Origin: Pseudobdellovibrionaceae bacterium
GTDB lineage: Bacteria; Bdellovibrionota; Bdellovibrionia; Bdellovibrionales; Bdellovibrionaceae
Reading direction: 5' to 3'
DNA length: 64,000 bases
Assembly (NCBI GenBank): GCA_016719575.1
Contig: JADJYV010000002.1
Span: 372,001 to 436,000 of the forward strand
Position numbers and translations under genes: made by a program. The notes beneath the pieces are model-generated. The model was not told the DNA's origin, made no database searches, and saw nothing but the letters and a program-made list of their open reading frames with translations. Shown piece by piece: positions 8,035 through 16,327 of the stretch. Numbering within the stretch: the stretch's first letter is position 1; each line of letters begins with the position of its first letter.

Positions 8035-9885
8035 TTAAACGTTCAGGTCGTTTTTGACTACAAAAAATGTCACGTCATCTATTAAGATCTCGCCTTGACG
8101 ATGGTCCTGAATCATCTGAGTGAGTCTAGCAACAAATTCCTGCGCTGTAGGATAGTCTTTATTTGCACTGACAACTGCCTTAAGAAAATCCCGCTCTCCC
8201 CATGACATTTTCATTTTATTCTGAATCTCCGCAATTCCATCAGTATAAAAGAGGACCATGTCCTCCGGATCCAAGTTGATTGTTGTTTGCTTATACTTTG
8301 TTTCGCGATCTTGTCCCAAACGAGGGTTGTTGACCTCGTTCAATGGAATAAGGTCTTTTTTCTTCAAGGGACTGCTACCTTTTTTAATTAGAAAAGGGGC
8401 TTCGTGAGAGGCATTGGCATAGGACAAAACTTTAGTTTCGGGATCGTAAGCGGCGAGAAAAAAAGTCATCATGATTCGACCTTTTGAAACATCATAGATC
8501 GATTTATTAAGAAGCTCTAACGCCTGTGCTGGTGTGATGTTCAATCTCTCGATGATCGTCGAGGCTGACTTGGCTGCGCTCGTAATCAGCGCAGCGGGCG
8601 CACCGTGGCCGGTCGCATCGCCAATCCACAATAGAATCTTTCGACCCGCCTGGCAATAATGCCACCAATCCCCGCCACACTCACTCGCTGGCTCATAAAA
8701 ACCCGCGATCGACAACGGTCCAATTTTTGCCTGTGTTTCAGGAAACAAGGTCTCTTGCACCGTCTTTGCTGTTTGAAGCTCCGACTCCATTCTCACTTTT
8801 TGCGCTGTCTCATCTAGAAGTCTCGAGACCTCGGCTGCCATCAAATTAAAATTATCCGCGAGGGCGCCAATTTCATCTTTAGAATTAACAGCCACTCGAA
8901 TATTAAAGTCCCCTTCTGAAACTTTTTTGGTGGCATGAAAAAGAGAGGTCAAAGAGCTCGTCAGAGAGTTCGAAGCGAGCAAACTAATAATGATCGTAAT
9001 AGAAATCAGAACTCCAAAAAACATCAAAGACTTTCTTATAAGAATATCGACGGCTCCCAAAGCCTGCTTTTTATCGACAGAAGAAACGACCAAAAGGTCA
9101 CCAAAACCAGCTCGAGAATATGAGACCAACCGATCAACACCAGCTTGATCGGTCACCGCTTCGGCGCCCTGTGCAACTTTAGTGGTTGTTTTGTCCAAAA
9201 AATGTGCTGGAAAAAGAGTCTGAATGCCGAGACCTAATGTGTTTAAGGGTCCGAACAAAATCGTCCCTTCTTGAGTTATTAAATATAACTTTTGCGAAGA
9301 CTCTGCCTTGTACATTTCAGATAACTCGCTCAATCTTACGATGATCATAAAGACTGTTACATTTGACTCTTTGGAATCTTGAACCTTTTCAAAAATAAAC
9401 AAACGATCGTCACGATAAGGCGCCTTGACAATTCGAGGACTCTTTTCAAGCTCCGAAAAGTAGTCGGGCAAAGTCTTTTCAAGTCCAAGAACAATACCCT
9501 CAACAGACCTAGGGGTTTTTTCTAAAAAAGCCATTCTCTCAAATTTTTTTGAAGTTCCGCGATACTGAAAGGCAACAAGACCCTCTAGACTTCCGTCCCC
9601 ATTGAAAATTGAATTGGAAGAACCCGTAAAGTCGCCATTTGTTAAAAAGTCTTGGAAGATCGGCTTAACCTCGCTTAATAGAGAATTGAACTGGGCCTTC
9701 GACTGGGATGCCATTGCTCCAGAAACGTTGCTTGACGAATCAAACACATAAGCAACCTTGTCTTTCTCAAAAATCTGCACCGCCAAAACCAAGTATATCG
9801 ACAAGGTCAGTAGCGGGATCAAAGTTAGCAGCATGAGAATTTTATATCTTATTGAAATGCCGGACTTTTTCACTGTTCTTAGCAT
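8035..9885 (-). CDS. Membrane sensor serine phosphatase, RsbU/SpoIIE type (Cache-HAMP-PP2C)
   Basis: The 616-residue chain has a first membrane helix (ILMLLTLIPLLTLSIYLVL), a periplasmic sensor region of about 250 residues, and a second helix (SLMFFGVLISITIIISLLA). These are followed by a HAMP domain (SEGDFNIRVAVNSKDEIGAL) and a SpoIIE-type PP2C domain with CGGDWWHY, GDATGHGAPAAL and a late LIDDVTFFVV. The Asp residues in GGD, GDATGHG and IDD would bind the metals. It should dephosphorylate the STAS protein encoded 34 bp downstream in response to an extracellular signal. I choose ATG 9885 (GGGAAG ten bases upstream) over a TTG at 9969, which would leave only 9 bp to the divergent gene. Confidence 0.88.
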   Translation of the reverse strand: MLRTVKKSGISIRYKILMLLTLIPLLTLSIYLVLAVQIFEKDKVAYVFDSSSNVSGAMASQSKAQFNSLLSEVKPIFQDFLTNGDFTGSSNSIFNGDGSLEGLVAFQYRGTSKKFERMAFLEKTPRSVEGIVLGLEKTLPDYFSELEKSPRIVKAPYRDDRLFIFEKVQDSKESNVTVFMIIVRLSELSEMYKAESSQKLYLITQEGTILFGPLNTLGLGIQTLFPAHFLDKTTTKVAQGAEAVTDQAGVDRLVSYSRAGFGDLLVVSSVDKKQALGAVDILIRKSLMFFGVLISITIIISLLASNSLTSSLTSLFHATKKVSEGDFNIRVAVNSKDEIGALADNFNLMAAEVSRLLDETAQKVRMESELQTAKTVQETLFPETQAKIGPLSIAGFYEPASECGGDWWHYCQAGRKILLWIGDATGHGAPAALITSAAKSASTIIERLNITPAQALELLNKSIYDVSKGRIMMTFFLAAYDPETKVLSYANASHEAPFLIKKGSSPLKKKDLIPLNEVNNPRLGQDRETKYKQTTINLDPEDMVLFYTDGIAEIQNKMKMSWGERDFLKAVVSANKDYPTAQEFVARLTQMIQDHRQGEILIDDVTFFVVKNDLNV

Positions 9886-9978
9886 GCCCGAGGTCTTCCC
9901 CCCTGGGTAGATCCGGACCCCTATTATTAGTCCTAAGTCCGTAATCTTTAATGGAATTTTGACCGACAAGAAATTCGG

Positions 9979-12117
9979 ATGAGTGTATTTAAAAAGTTAT
10001 CTCGCATTGATAGAGCCATACTCTCAGGAGCCATTTTCGCACTCCTGATGTTGTCGTATTTATTGTACGACGACTCCATCCTCTTTGAAAAAATCAGTCG
10101 CAACGACAAACCCATTGGCACCATTTTAAAAGCTCAAAATGATGTTCGCCGCAAAAGCAGCAACAACTTCGTATGGCTTCCAGGAACCCAAAAAGATGAA
10201 CTTTACAATCGAGATAGCATATTCACCGGCGACCAGTCGCAGGCAACGATTACCCTAAACGACGGATCACTCATCCAGATCCAAGAAAACTCATTGGTAA
10301 ATTTGAATATGCTAAACGGCGAAATGCAACTCGATTTGCGTTTCGGTCAATTCAGCGGAAATGTCACCCCCCTACGACTCAAGAGTTGTAACGAAGAGTA
10401 TGTCATCGATGGCGCGAATTCAAAATTTGAAATCAATCGCTCCGAAAACTGTGGTCTTGACGTAAAAGTAATTTCTGGCGACGTGCAAATAAAAAGCAAA
10501 AAAGGAAACCAGGCAGTCAAACAAAATGAATCTTTAAAAATCTCAAAAAGTGGGGCAGAAAAGTCCACCGTTGAATCAAGCATTCGCTTAATCACTAAAA
10601 ATGATGTCTATCAATACCGTGAAAAAGACAAACAGCCGATTTTCTTCGAGTGGAAAGGACAAGGCTCCTTATCCAAATTTCAAATAGAAATTTCTAAGAC
10701 CGCCGAATTTAATAAAATCCTGACCACCAAATCAACCCACGAAGAAAAGGTCGGGCTTAAGGACTCTTTAAGGGAAGGTTCTTATTTCTGGCGAGTTCGA
10801 GGATTAAATAATCGCCACAAAATAATTGCAAGTTCACCAGTACAAAAGTTCTACCTCAGTTATTTGCCCGCTCCCGGCATCCTTGCCCCCCTTCATAATG
10901 CAAAGGTGAAATCTAAGATCATCAACACCAAAGAGGCCCTAGTCGCTCCGATCAAAGTTTCGTGGACTAGCAGTCCAAATTTAACTCAATATGAGTGGCA
11001 ACTTTCGAATCAGGAAGACTTTAATAACGTGCTTGAATCAAAAACTTTAACAAATGGTGAAGTGACTTCAACGCCGCTTATTCCAGGAACCTACTTCACT
11101 CGCGTCCGTGGGCTTGACAAAAACAACCGTCCCTCACCATGGTCGAAAGCGCACTCTTTTGATTTTTCAATTGAAGGCGAACCAAAACCTCCGGCCCCTC
11201 GCCTTACTGAAAAGCGGATTCGATTCTTGGTACCATCAGAAAAAGATCGCAAACCCTCCTCAGCCAAGTCGCCACAGATGGGCTGGACCGATGTTGACGT
11301 TGCAAAAAACTACAGGTGGGAAATCTCTAGTAGTCCAAAATTCGCCAGCACCCAGTTTATGGACACCGAGGACACTCGTATTGCCTGGCACACTTATAAA
11401 CCCGGAAAACATTACTTCCGCGTTTTCTCCAGAACAGAACTTGGTCAAATGAGCCCTCCGAGCGAAACGGGAGTTCTTGAAGTTTTTGGGGAGAATCCTA
11501 TTCTCGAGCCTATTCCTTCTATTTTAGTTAAAGAAACCAATACTGAAGCCCCTCCTCCAACCAAAGAAGCTCATGCTAAATGGTCTCCCCTTGCTAATGC
11601 CAAGTCTTATCTAGTTCAAGTCGACAAAACGCCAGACTTCTTAAATCCCGCTCAATTTGAAGTCTCAGAGAGTAAAGGATCCATCCCTCTTTCAGCACCC
11701 GGAAAATATTTTGTTCGCATCAAAGGGCAAGGCGAAGAAGCGACGGACGTCTCTGATTTCTCCAATATCGAAAGTGTCGATTATATTTTTAGACTAACTC
11801 TTAAGGCACCCGAACTCCTTGAGCCTTTTGATAAAACCACCGTATTCCTACAAAAGGATATGGAACCTCTCATTTGGCTCGAGTGGTCTCCCGTGCGAGA
11901 CGCAGAAAATTACCGACTTGAGGCCTCAACCACTCCGGATTACTCAAAAATAGTCATTTCTAAAGATCTTAAACAGACTCGTCTTCTGATCCAGCAGAAA
12001 ATTCCTTACGGAATTATTTACTGGAGGGTAAAAGCCGTATCCAAAGATGAAGAAATGAATAGTGAATGGTCTGAACGCCAGTTCAACCTCTACCACCAAA
12101 GAAATAGAGGATTTTAA
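9979..12117 (+). CDS. Membrane-anchored FecR-domain protein with five Fn3-like repeats
   Basis: A single N-terminal membrane helix (residues 13-30, LSGAIFALLMLSYLLY) puts the rest in the periplasm. Residues 45-150 match a FecR domain (PGTQKDELYNRDSIFTGD, ATITLNDGSLIQIQENS). Five similar modules follow, each with a W strand and ending in a G-x-Y-F/W-x-R-V strand: EGSYFWRVRGLN, GTYFTRVRGLD, GKHYFRVFSRT, GKYFVRIKGQG and GIIYWRVKAVS. FecR domains in this setting often sense or bind envelope components. Its TAA overlaps the ATG of the kinase gene by one base (TAATG), so the two are very probably co-translated: a periplasmic input for a cytoplasmic kinase is plausible but inferred. Confidence 0.8.
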   Translation: MSVFKKLSRIDRAILSGAIFALLMLSYLLYDDSILFEKISRNDKPIGTILKAQNDVRRKSSNNFVWLPGTQKDELYNRDSIFTGDQSQATITLNDGSLIQIQENSLVNLNMLNGEMQLDLRFGQFSGNVTPLRLKSCNEEYVIDGANSKFEINRSENCGLDVKVISGDVQIKSKKGNQAVKQNESLKISKSGAEKSTVESSIRLITKNDVYQYREKDKQPIFFEWKGQGSLSKFQIEISKTAEFNKILTTKSTHEEKVGLKDSLREGSYFWRVRGLNNRHKIIASSPVQKFYLSYLPAPGILAPLHNAKVKSKIINTKEALVAPIKVSWTSSPNLTQYEWQLSNQEDFNNVLESKTLTNGEVTSTPLIPGTYFTRVRGLDKNNRPSPWSKAHSFDFSIEGEPKPPAPRLTEKRIRFLVPSEKDRKPSSAKSPQMGWTDVDVAKNYRWEISSSPKFASTQFMDTEDTRIAWHTYKPGKHYFRVFSRTELGQMSPPSETGVLEVFGENPILEPIPSILVKETNTEAPPPTKEAHAKWSPLANAKSYLVQVDKTPDFLNPAQFEVSESKGSIPLSAPGKYFVRIKGQGEEATDVSDFSNIESVDYIFRLTLKAPELLEPFDKTTVFLQKDMEPLIWLEWSPVRDAENYRLEASTTPDYSKIVISKDLKQTRLLIQQKIPYGIIYWRVKAVSKDEEMNSEWSERQFNLYHQRNRGF

Positions 12118-14051
12118 TGAAAACCCAATACTCCCTATTTGACACCTTGCTCGAACCTGTCTTTATAGTAAATTCCACTGGAAAAGTTGTTTATTGTAAT
12201 GAGCCGGCCGCTCTGATTTGTGAACACTCTGTTCGCAAAATCAGTCGCGGGATGCAGTTTAATGATCTTCTTACGTTCAGTGAGCCCATAGATGGACTGG
12301 ACAGATTGACTCAAGTCACAGATCCCACACCCTACAAAGAATTGACTTTCAAAAATCCAAGCGGCCAAACAGGCAAAGTTCAAATCACTTTGCAACCGAT
12401 CACAAATGAAAGTCAGGAGTCTCACTGGATTATATTTGTTCGAGATGTCACCCTCGAGGAGCGGCTACAAAAAAAATACCGCGCAGAACTGGAACAAAAA
12501 GAAGATTTTATTTTAGCTCTCCAAAAAGCTCAAGCTGAGTTAGAGCAGTATTCAAAGAACTTAGAAAAAATGGTAGCCGAGCGCACCGCGCAGATTTCTC
12601 ATTTGAATCGCTTGATGAAGGCTCTTCTTGATAGTCTCGGCCAAGGATTTTTTGTATTTGACCCACGAGGTCTTTGTCTTGAGGTTTCATCCAAAGCCTG
12701 TGAAACGACCCTCGAAGGAAACCCGCAGGGCAAAATGATTTGGGAAGTTCTAAAACTCTCGGACAACAAAATTGAAGGCTTCAAAAAATGGATGACCACG
12801 CTGTTTTCTGAAATGTTGCCATTTGAAGATCTCGCCCCTCTTGGACCGACCGACTATCCCCATAACAAAGGACTAAATATATCTCTAGAGTACTTTCCTC
12901 TTCGCGGGGACCACGGTCAAATCGATGGCGTCGTGGTGGTTGCAACAGACATCACCTCTCTCGTCGAGGCTCGCCGGCAGGCCGAAAGCGAAAAAGAGCA
13001 CGCTAAACTCATCATCAATATGATCCGCAGTAAAAATGAAATGGGTCGTTTTGTTAGAGAGTCTCAAACAATCCTAAAAGACCTTCGAACACTTATTACT
13101 GTGTCAAACGATGAGTGGAATCTTGATGCTATATTTCGTCATCTTCATACTCTTAAAGGTGGGGCCGCTCTTTTTTCCGTCGGCAAAATGGCAGAATCCT
13201 GCCATCACGCAGAAACGCGGCTTGCTGAGTACAAGCAAGCACGAGATGCCTCTAAAGCAAATCTACTCAAAAGCCAATGCCATGCCGTTGAGCTGCAATT
13301 TCAAAAATTTATCACTGAAACTCGTGAAGTTTTTGGACCTAATATCCTCTCTGATCACCGTCTTCTCGAAATTACGGTCACTGACTTAAACACTCTTCTC
13401 GACAAACTCCAATTTAGTCCTCAGGCAAAGAACATTGTTGAAAACAATTTTTCACACCTTTTATTTGAGCCGATTAAGAACTTTTTCATTCCTTATAAAG
13501 AAGTCGCTTTGCAGGTCGCAGAGAAAGAAAATAAAATCATACGCTCTATAGAATTTAAAAATGAAATGATTCCAGTGGTTCCTGAAATCTACGGTCCTCT
13601 TTTTGCTACGTTTGTCCATGCCTTCCGCAACTCAGTTGATCATGGCATCGAAACTCCAGATGTACGCCGCCAACATGAAAAACCGGAGGGCGGAAAAATC
13701 ACTGTGACCTTTGAACATCAAGACCTTCCTAGCCCAACCTTAAGAATTTCTGTCCACGACGATGGTGCCGGAGTCAATCCGCAAAAAATTCGCAATAGAC
13801 TCGAAAAAAATGGAATAAAAACTGACAACGAGTCGGACCAAGATGTTATTCAACACCTATTTGACTCGCAATTTTCGACCAAAGATAAAGTCACAGAAAC
13901 CTCGGGCCGCGGAGTTGGACTCGATGCCATAAAACACGAAGCTTTGTTATTGGGAGGAAGTGCACGGATTGAATCTTTTCTTGGTGCTGGCAGCACCTTG
14001 ATTGTTGAAGTTCCCTATCTTACTAGAATTCAAACAACAAAAGCCGCTTAA
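12117..14051 (+). CDS. CheA-like hybrid kinase: PAS - coiled coil - PAS - HPt - HATPase, no CheW domain
   Basis: Residues 5-115 are a PAS domain (PVFIVNSTGKVVYCNEPAA), 120-165 a coiled coil, and 170-290 a second PAS (GQGFFVFDPRGLCLEVS). Residues 320-410 form an HPt domain with HLHTLKGGAALF, where the His near 343 is the expected phospho-site. Residues 500-640 are the ATPase: N box HAFRNSVDHGIE, G1 DDGAGV, G2 GRGVGLDA. This is the CheA P1 and P4 arrangement, but the chain stops after the ATPase, so no P5/CheW domain is present and there is no membrane segment. It is coupled to the FecR gene upstream and converges on a CheY-like gene, its most likely phospho-acceptor. Confidence 0.88.
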   Translation: MKTQYSLFDTLLEPVFIVNSTGKVVYCNEPAALICEHSVRKISRGMQFNDLLTFSEPIDGLDRLTQVTDPTPYKELTFKNPSGQTGKVQITLQPITNESQESHWIIFVRDVTLEERLQKKYRAELEQKEDFILALQKAQAELEQYSKNLEKMVAERTAQISHLNRLMKALLDSLGQGFFVFDPRGLCLEVSSKACETTLEGNPQGKMIWEVLKLSDNKIEGFKKWMTTLFSEMLPFEDLAPLGPTDYPHNKGLNISLEYFPLRGDHGQIDGVVVVATDITSLVEARRQAESEKEHAKLIINMIRSKNEMGRFVRESQTILKDLRTLITVSNDEWNLDAIFRHLHTLKGGAALFSVGKMAESCHHAETRLAEYKQARDASKANLLKSQCHAVELQFQKFITETREVFGPNILSDHRLLEITVTDLNTLLDKLQFSPQAKNIVENNFSHLLFEPIKNFFIPYKEVALQVAEKENKIIRSIEFKNEMIPVVPEIYGPLFATFVHAFRNSVDHGIETPDVRRQHEKPEGGKITVTFEHQDLPSPTLRISVHDDGAGVNPQKIRNRLEKNGIKTDNESDQDVIQHLFDSQFSTKDKVTETSGRGVGLDAIKHEALLLGGSARIESFLGAGSTLIVEVPYLTRIQTTKAA

Positions 14052-14057
14052 GACAGC

Positions 14058-14465
14058 TTAGGCCTTAAAGTGCTTCTGAAAAGCTGTCTTTAATTTATCT
14101 TCGAAAATTTTTGCCGAAAAAGGCTTCACAATATATTGAGACGCACCAGCCAGAACGGCCTCAGTCACTTGATCCCGCTCTGCTTCAGACGTTAAGAGCA
14201 CGAAAGGCAAATTCGTCCACTCTGCATTGGTACGAACGTGCTTTAGCAAATCAATACCTTTCATATTCGGCATATTCCAATCAGATATTACCAACTGAAT
14301 TTTGCTCGACGGCGTATTACTCTGAATGAGCAATCGAAGGGCCTCCTCGCCATCGCCTGCCTCTTGAATATGTTTAAACCCCATGGCCTTAAGATGGCTT
14401 TTTACTAAATCTCGAATAGAAGGCATATCATCGACGACTAGAATACGGGTTTCGGGGGGAAACAT
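14058..14465 (-). CDS. CheY-like single-domain response regulator
   Basis: The 135-residue protein is a complete receiver: LVVDD acidic pair, phospho-acceptor Asp in VISDWNMPN (about residue 58), Thr in LLTSEA, and Lys in YIVKPFS. It has no output domain, so it probably acts on a protein target, as CheY does at the flagellar switch, or serves as a relay. It converges with the CheA-like kinase, 6 bp between stops. The ATG has a good AAGGAG nine bases upstream, and this ribosome site lies in an eight-base inverted repeat (14475-14524). Confidence 0.9.
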   Translation of the reverse strand: MFPPETRILVVDDMPSIRDLVKSHLKAMGFKHIQEAGDGEEALRLLIQSNTPSSKIQLVISDWNMPNMKGIDLLKHVRTNAEWTNLPFVLLTSEAERDQVTEAVLAGASQYIVKPFSAKIFEDKLKTAFQKHFKA

Positions 14466-14474
14466 ACTTGAGGC

Positions 14475-14524
14475 TCCTTGCTCTTAAACTCTGACTACTA
14501 GTCTATGAAGTCTAAAAGCAAGGA
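14475..14524 (-). promoter_or_regulatory. Inverted repeat that can mask the cheY-like Shine-Dalgarno
   Basis: In the transcript of the receiver gene, UCCUUGCU pairs perfectly with AGCAAGGA, and the second arm contains the AAGGA core of the ribosome site. The 34-base loop contains its own near-palindrome (GACTACTAGTC). An eight-base perfect anti-Shine-Dalgarno suggests translational control; function is inferred. Confidence 0.45.
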
Positions 14525-14551
14525 ACAATATCTGTCTTGGTTGTCTCGACC

Positions 14552-15475
14552 TTAGTTAGAAAGAATTATGCTCTTTTCTATGAATTTATTTTTTTGGAAA
14601 GGTCTAGCTAGTGATTCTCCAGTGAGCCAAATATAGTTAGCGCGAGGACCAAACTCAGTTGAAGGCTCCAGTTCGTGCAGAAGTTCTTCATCGGACAAGC
14701 CTGCGCTAGACACAAAAGAGAAAACCAGAGGGGCTTGGCCTGTCCGCGCAAAGATTCGATCTGGCAGTCCCCCTCCATACTGTGCATGAAAGTCTCCGAC
14801 AACGATGACCAAAACCTGATCCGAATGGGCGCGAATAAAATCCGCAGCCTTCCACGCCATCGTGTCGTCCCAGACACTTTGAGCTGCAAAGTATCGGTCT
14901 CCAGCTTCGGGAGAAGGAATATGCGGCATCATCGCTAAGAATCGTTTTTTGTAAGAATCACGTCCTACCTGAAAATCGGGGGGAAGTAATTGCAATTCAT
15001 CAGAGTTTAAGCCCACCAAGCCGACCTTAGAGATTCGGCGAGTGAGTGCCTGTGGGGCGTTGAGGGCCAAGGTCCTTTCTCCGAATGGATATAGAGGAAA
15101 AAGAGCTTGATCCCGATAAAAATCAAAGGAAATGCCGCCCCACTGAATCTGGGTTAAAAACTGAGACTCATCCATTTGACCTGCGCGATAACTATCAACC
15201 ACCAGCTGATCCGGATAGTAAAAAAACTCAAGCCCGACGGAGATCTTAAGTCCTTGATTCCTCAGGGCTTGTAGCAACTCCAGTTGAGCCTGTCGCGAGG
15301 TTTTCAGACCGTGAAGCTCCCCCATCACAATCACTGAGCCCGGGCGAACAGTTTTGGCAATTTCTGAGGCAAGAATTTGATTCGAAGGAGCTCCACCTAA
15401 AAGGATTGGGACCTCTTGGGCCTGAGCAGTCAGAAAACTCATCGCAAAAATACAAAAAACAAAGACAGCATTCAT
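14552..15475 (-). CDS. ChaN-like secreted protein (haem-binding uptake, Tiki superfamily)
   Basis: A signal peptide (MNAVFVFCIFAMSFLTAQA, cut before QE) precedes a domain with the ChaN/DUF399 landmarks: VIVMGELHGLKTSRQAQ, then SVGLEFFYYPDQ, and a late VVGDFHAQYGGGL. These Glu-His and Asp-His residues correspond to the conserved haem/metal site of the family. ChaN in Campylobacter is an iron-regulated haem-binding lipoprotein; here there is no lipobox, so a soluble periplasmic form is expected. I choose ATG 15475 because GGGAG lies five bases before it. The upstream TTG (15487) would place this ribosome site inside the coding region. Confidence 0.75.
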   Translation of the reverse strand: MNAVFVFCIFAMSFLTAQAQEVPILLGGAPSNQILASEIAKTVRPGSVIVMGELHGLKTSRQAQLELLQALRNQGLKISVGLEFFYYPDQLVVDSYRAGQMDESQFLTQIQWGGISFDFYRDQALFPLYPFGERTLALNAPQALTRRISKVGLVGLNSDELQLLPPDFQVGRDSYKKRFLAMMPHIPSPEAGDRYFAAQSVWDDTMAWKAADFIRAHSDQVLVIVVGDFHAQYGGGLPDRIFARTGQAPLVFSFVSSAGLSDEELLHELEPSTEFGPRANYIWLTGESLARPFQKNKFIEKSIILSN

Positions 15476-15483
15476 AAATTCTC

Positions 15484-15500
15484 CCAAAAGGGTGTTTTGG
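15484..15500 (-). promoter_or_regulatory. Short hairpin abutting the chaN-like ribosome site
   Basis: On the minus strand CCAAAA-CACCC-TTTTGG forms a six-base-pair stem whose 3' arm runs into the GGGAG ribosome site of the ChaN-like gene. It could modulate initiation or be chance in an AT-rich leader. Confidence 0.35.
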
Positions 15501-15564
15501 CTGTTGAAGTTTATAATGTCTTTTGATACCTTGGCCCCCTTTGAATGGGTATTGCCTTGTTAGG

Positions 15565-15593
15565 TTGACGCAATGCCATATTACATTTACGGA
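15565..15593 (+). promoter_or_regulatory. Candidate promoter for rpmG-dcd
   Basis: TTGACG at 15565-15570 is five of six to the -35 consensus. The hexamer 17 bases further on (TACGGA) is a poor -10. It is the best match in the 130-bp gap before rpmG, so I record it at low confidence. Confidence 0.3.
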
Positions 15594-15607
15594 TACGGAG
15601 TAGGACC

Positions 15608-15787
15608 ATGGCAAAAAAATCTGGAAGAATCATCGTGACCCTTGAATGCACAGAAGCTCGTGCTGAAGGAAAGCCTGTTTCTCGCTATACGACGACTAAA
15701 AACAAGCAAAAGACCCCAGGTCGTATGGAAAAGAAAAAATACAATCCGAACTTACAACGTCACACTGTTCACAGAGAGACTAAATAG
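15608..15787 (+). CDS. rpmG: 50S ribosomal protein L33
   Basis: The 59-residue product begins MAKKSGRIIVTLECTEARAE and continues with YTTTKNKQKTPGRMEKKKYNP, ending HTVHRETK. These are hallmarks of L33, which binds near the ribosomal E site on the large subunit. Only one Cys remains (LEC), so this is a zinc-independent (C-minus) form rather than the four-Cys form. The ATG has GGAG eight bases upstream. dcd begins three bases after the stop, so the two are co-transcribed, pairing a growth-linked ribosomal gene with nucleotide supply. Confidence 0.93.
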   Translation: MAKKSGRIIVTLECTEARAEGKPVSRYTTTKNKQKTPGRMEKKKYNPNLQRHTVHRETK

Positions 15788-15790
15788 TTC

Positions 15791-16327
15791 ATGATCCTGA
15801 CTGACCAGGAAATTCTGGACAATATGAAGAAGGGTTTTATAAAAATTGAACCCTTTAATCCGAGTTCTTTGGGGACGAACTCCTACGATGTTCACCTTGG
15901 AAAGACTCTCGGTGTTTATGTCGATAGCGTCCTGGACTCTAAAAAGCATAATAAGATCGAAGTTTTTAATATTCCAGATGATGGCATAGTCCTTACACCA
16001 GAAAACTTCTACCTCGGTGTGACTATGGAGTACACAGAGACGCTGAGACACGTCCCTTTTCTCGAAGGAAAGTCCAGTGTTGGCCGCTTAGGAATCGACA
16101 TCCATGCAACCGCAGGGAAAGGTGACGTTGGGTTCTGTAATTTTTGGACCCTCGAAATTTCTGTCAAAAAGCCGGTTCGTGTTTACCAAGGAATGCCAAT
16201 CGGTCAGCTCATCTATTTTGAAATAAAGGGTGAAATCATCACCCCTTACAATACGAAAAGCTCAGCCAAGTACAATGACAAGAAACCCATCCCCGTCGAA
16301 TCTATGATGTGGAAGAATAACTTCTAG
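15791..16327 (+). CDS. dcd: dCTP deaminase
   Basis: The 178-residue protein matches the Dcd/dUTPase trimer fold. EGKSSVGRLGIDIHATAG is the Ser-Arg substrate loop, GDVGFCNFWTLEI carries the catalytic Glu, and PIGQLIYFE lies near the C-terminus. Dcd converts dCTP to dUTP (or to dUMP in the bifunctional form) and feeds dTTP synthesis. Length is close to the family norm of about 190. The final residues WKNNF stop at a TAG that shares its bases with the TAG of the convergent lipoprotein gene (CTAG at 16324-16327). It is translated directly behind rpmG. Confidence 0.93.
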   Translation: MILTDQEILDNMKKGFIKIEPFNPSSLGTNSYDVHLGKTLGVYVDSVLDSKKHNKIEVFNIPDDGIVLTPENFYLGVTMEYTETLRHVPFLEGKSSVGRLGIDIHATAGKGDVGFCNFWTLEISVKKPVRVYQGMPIGQLIYFEIKGEIITPYNTKSSAKYNDKKPIPVESMMWKNNF

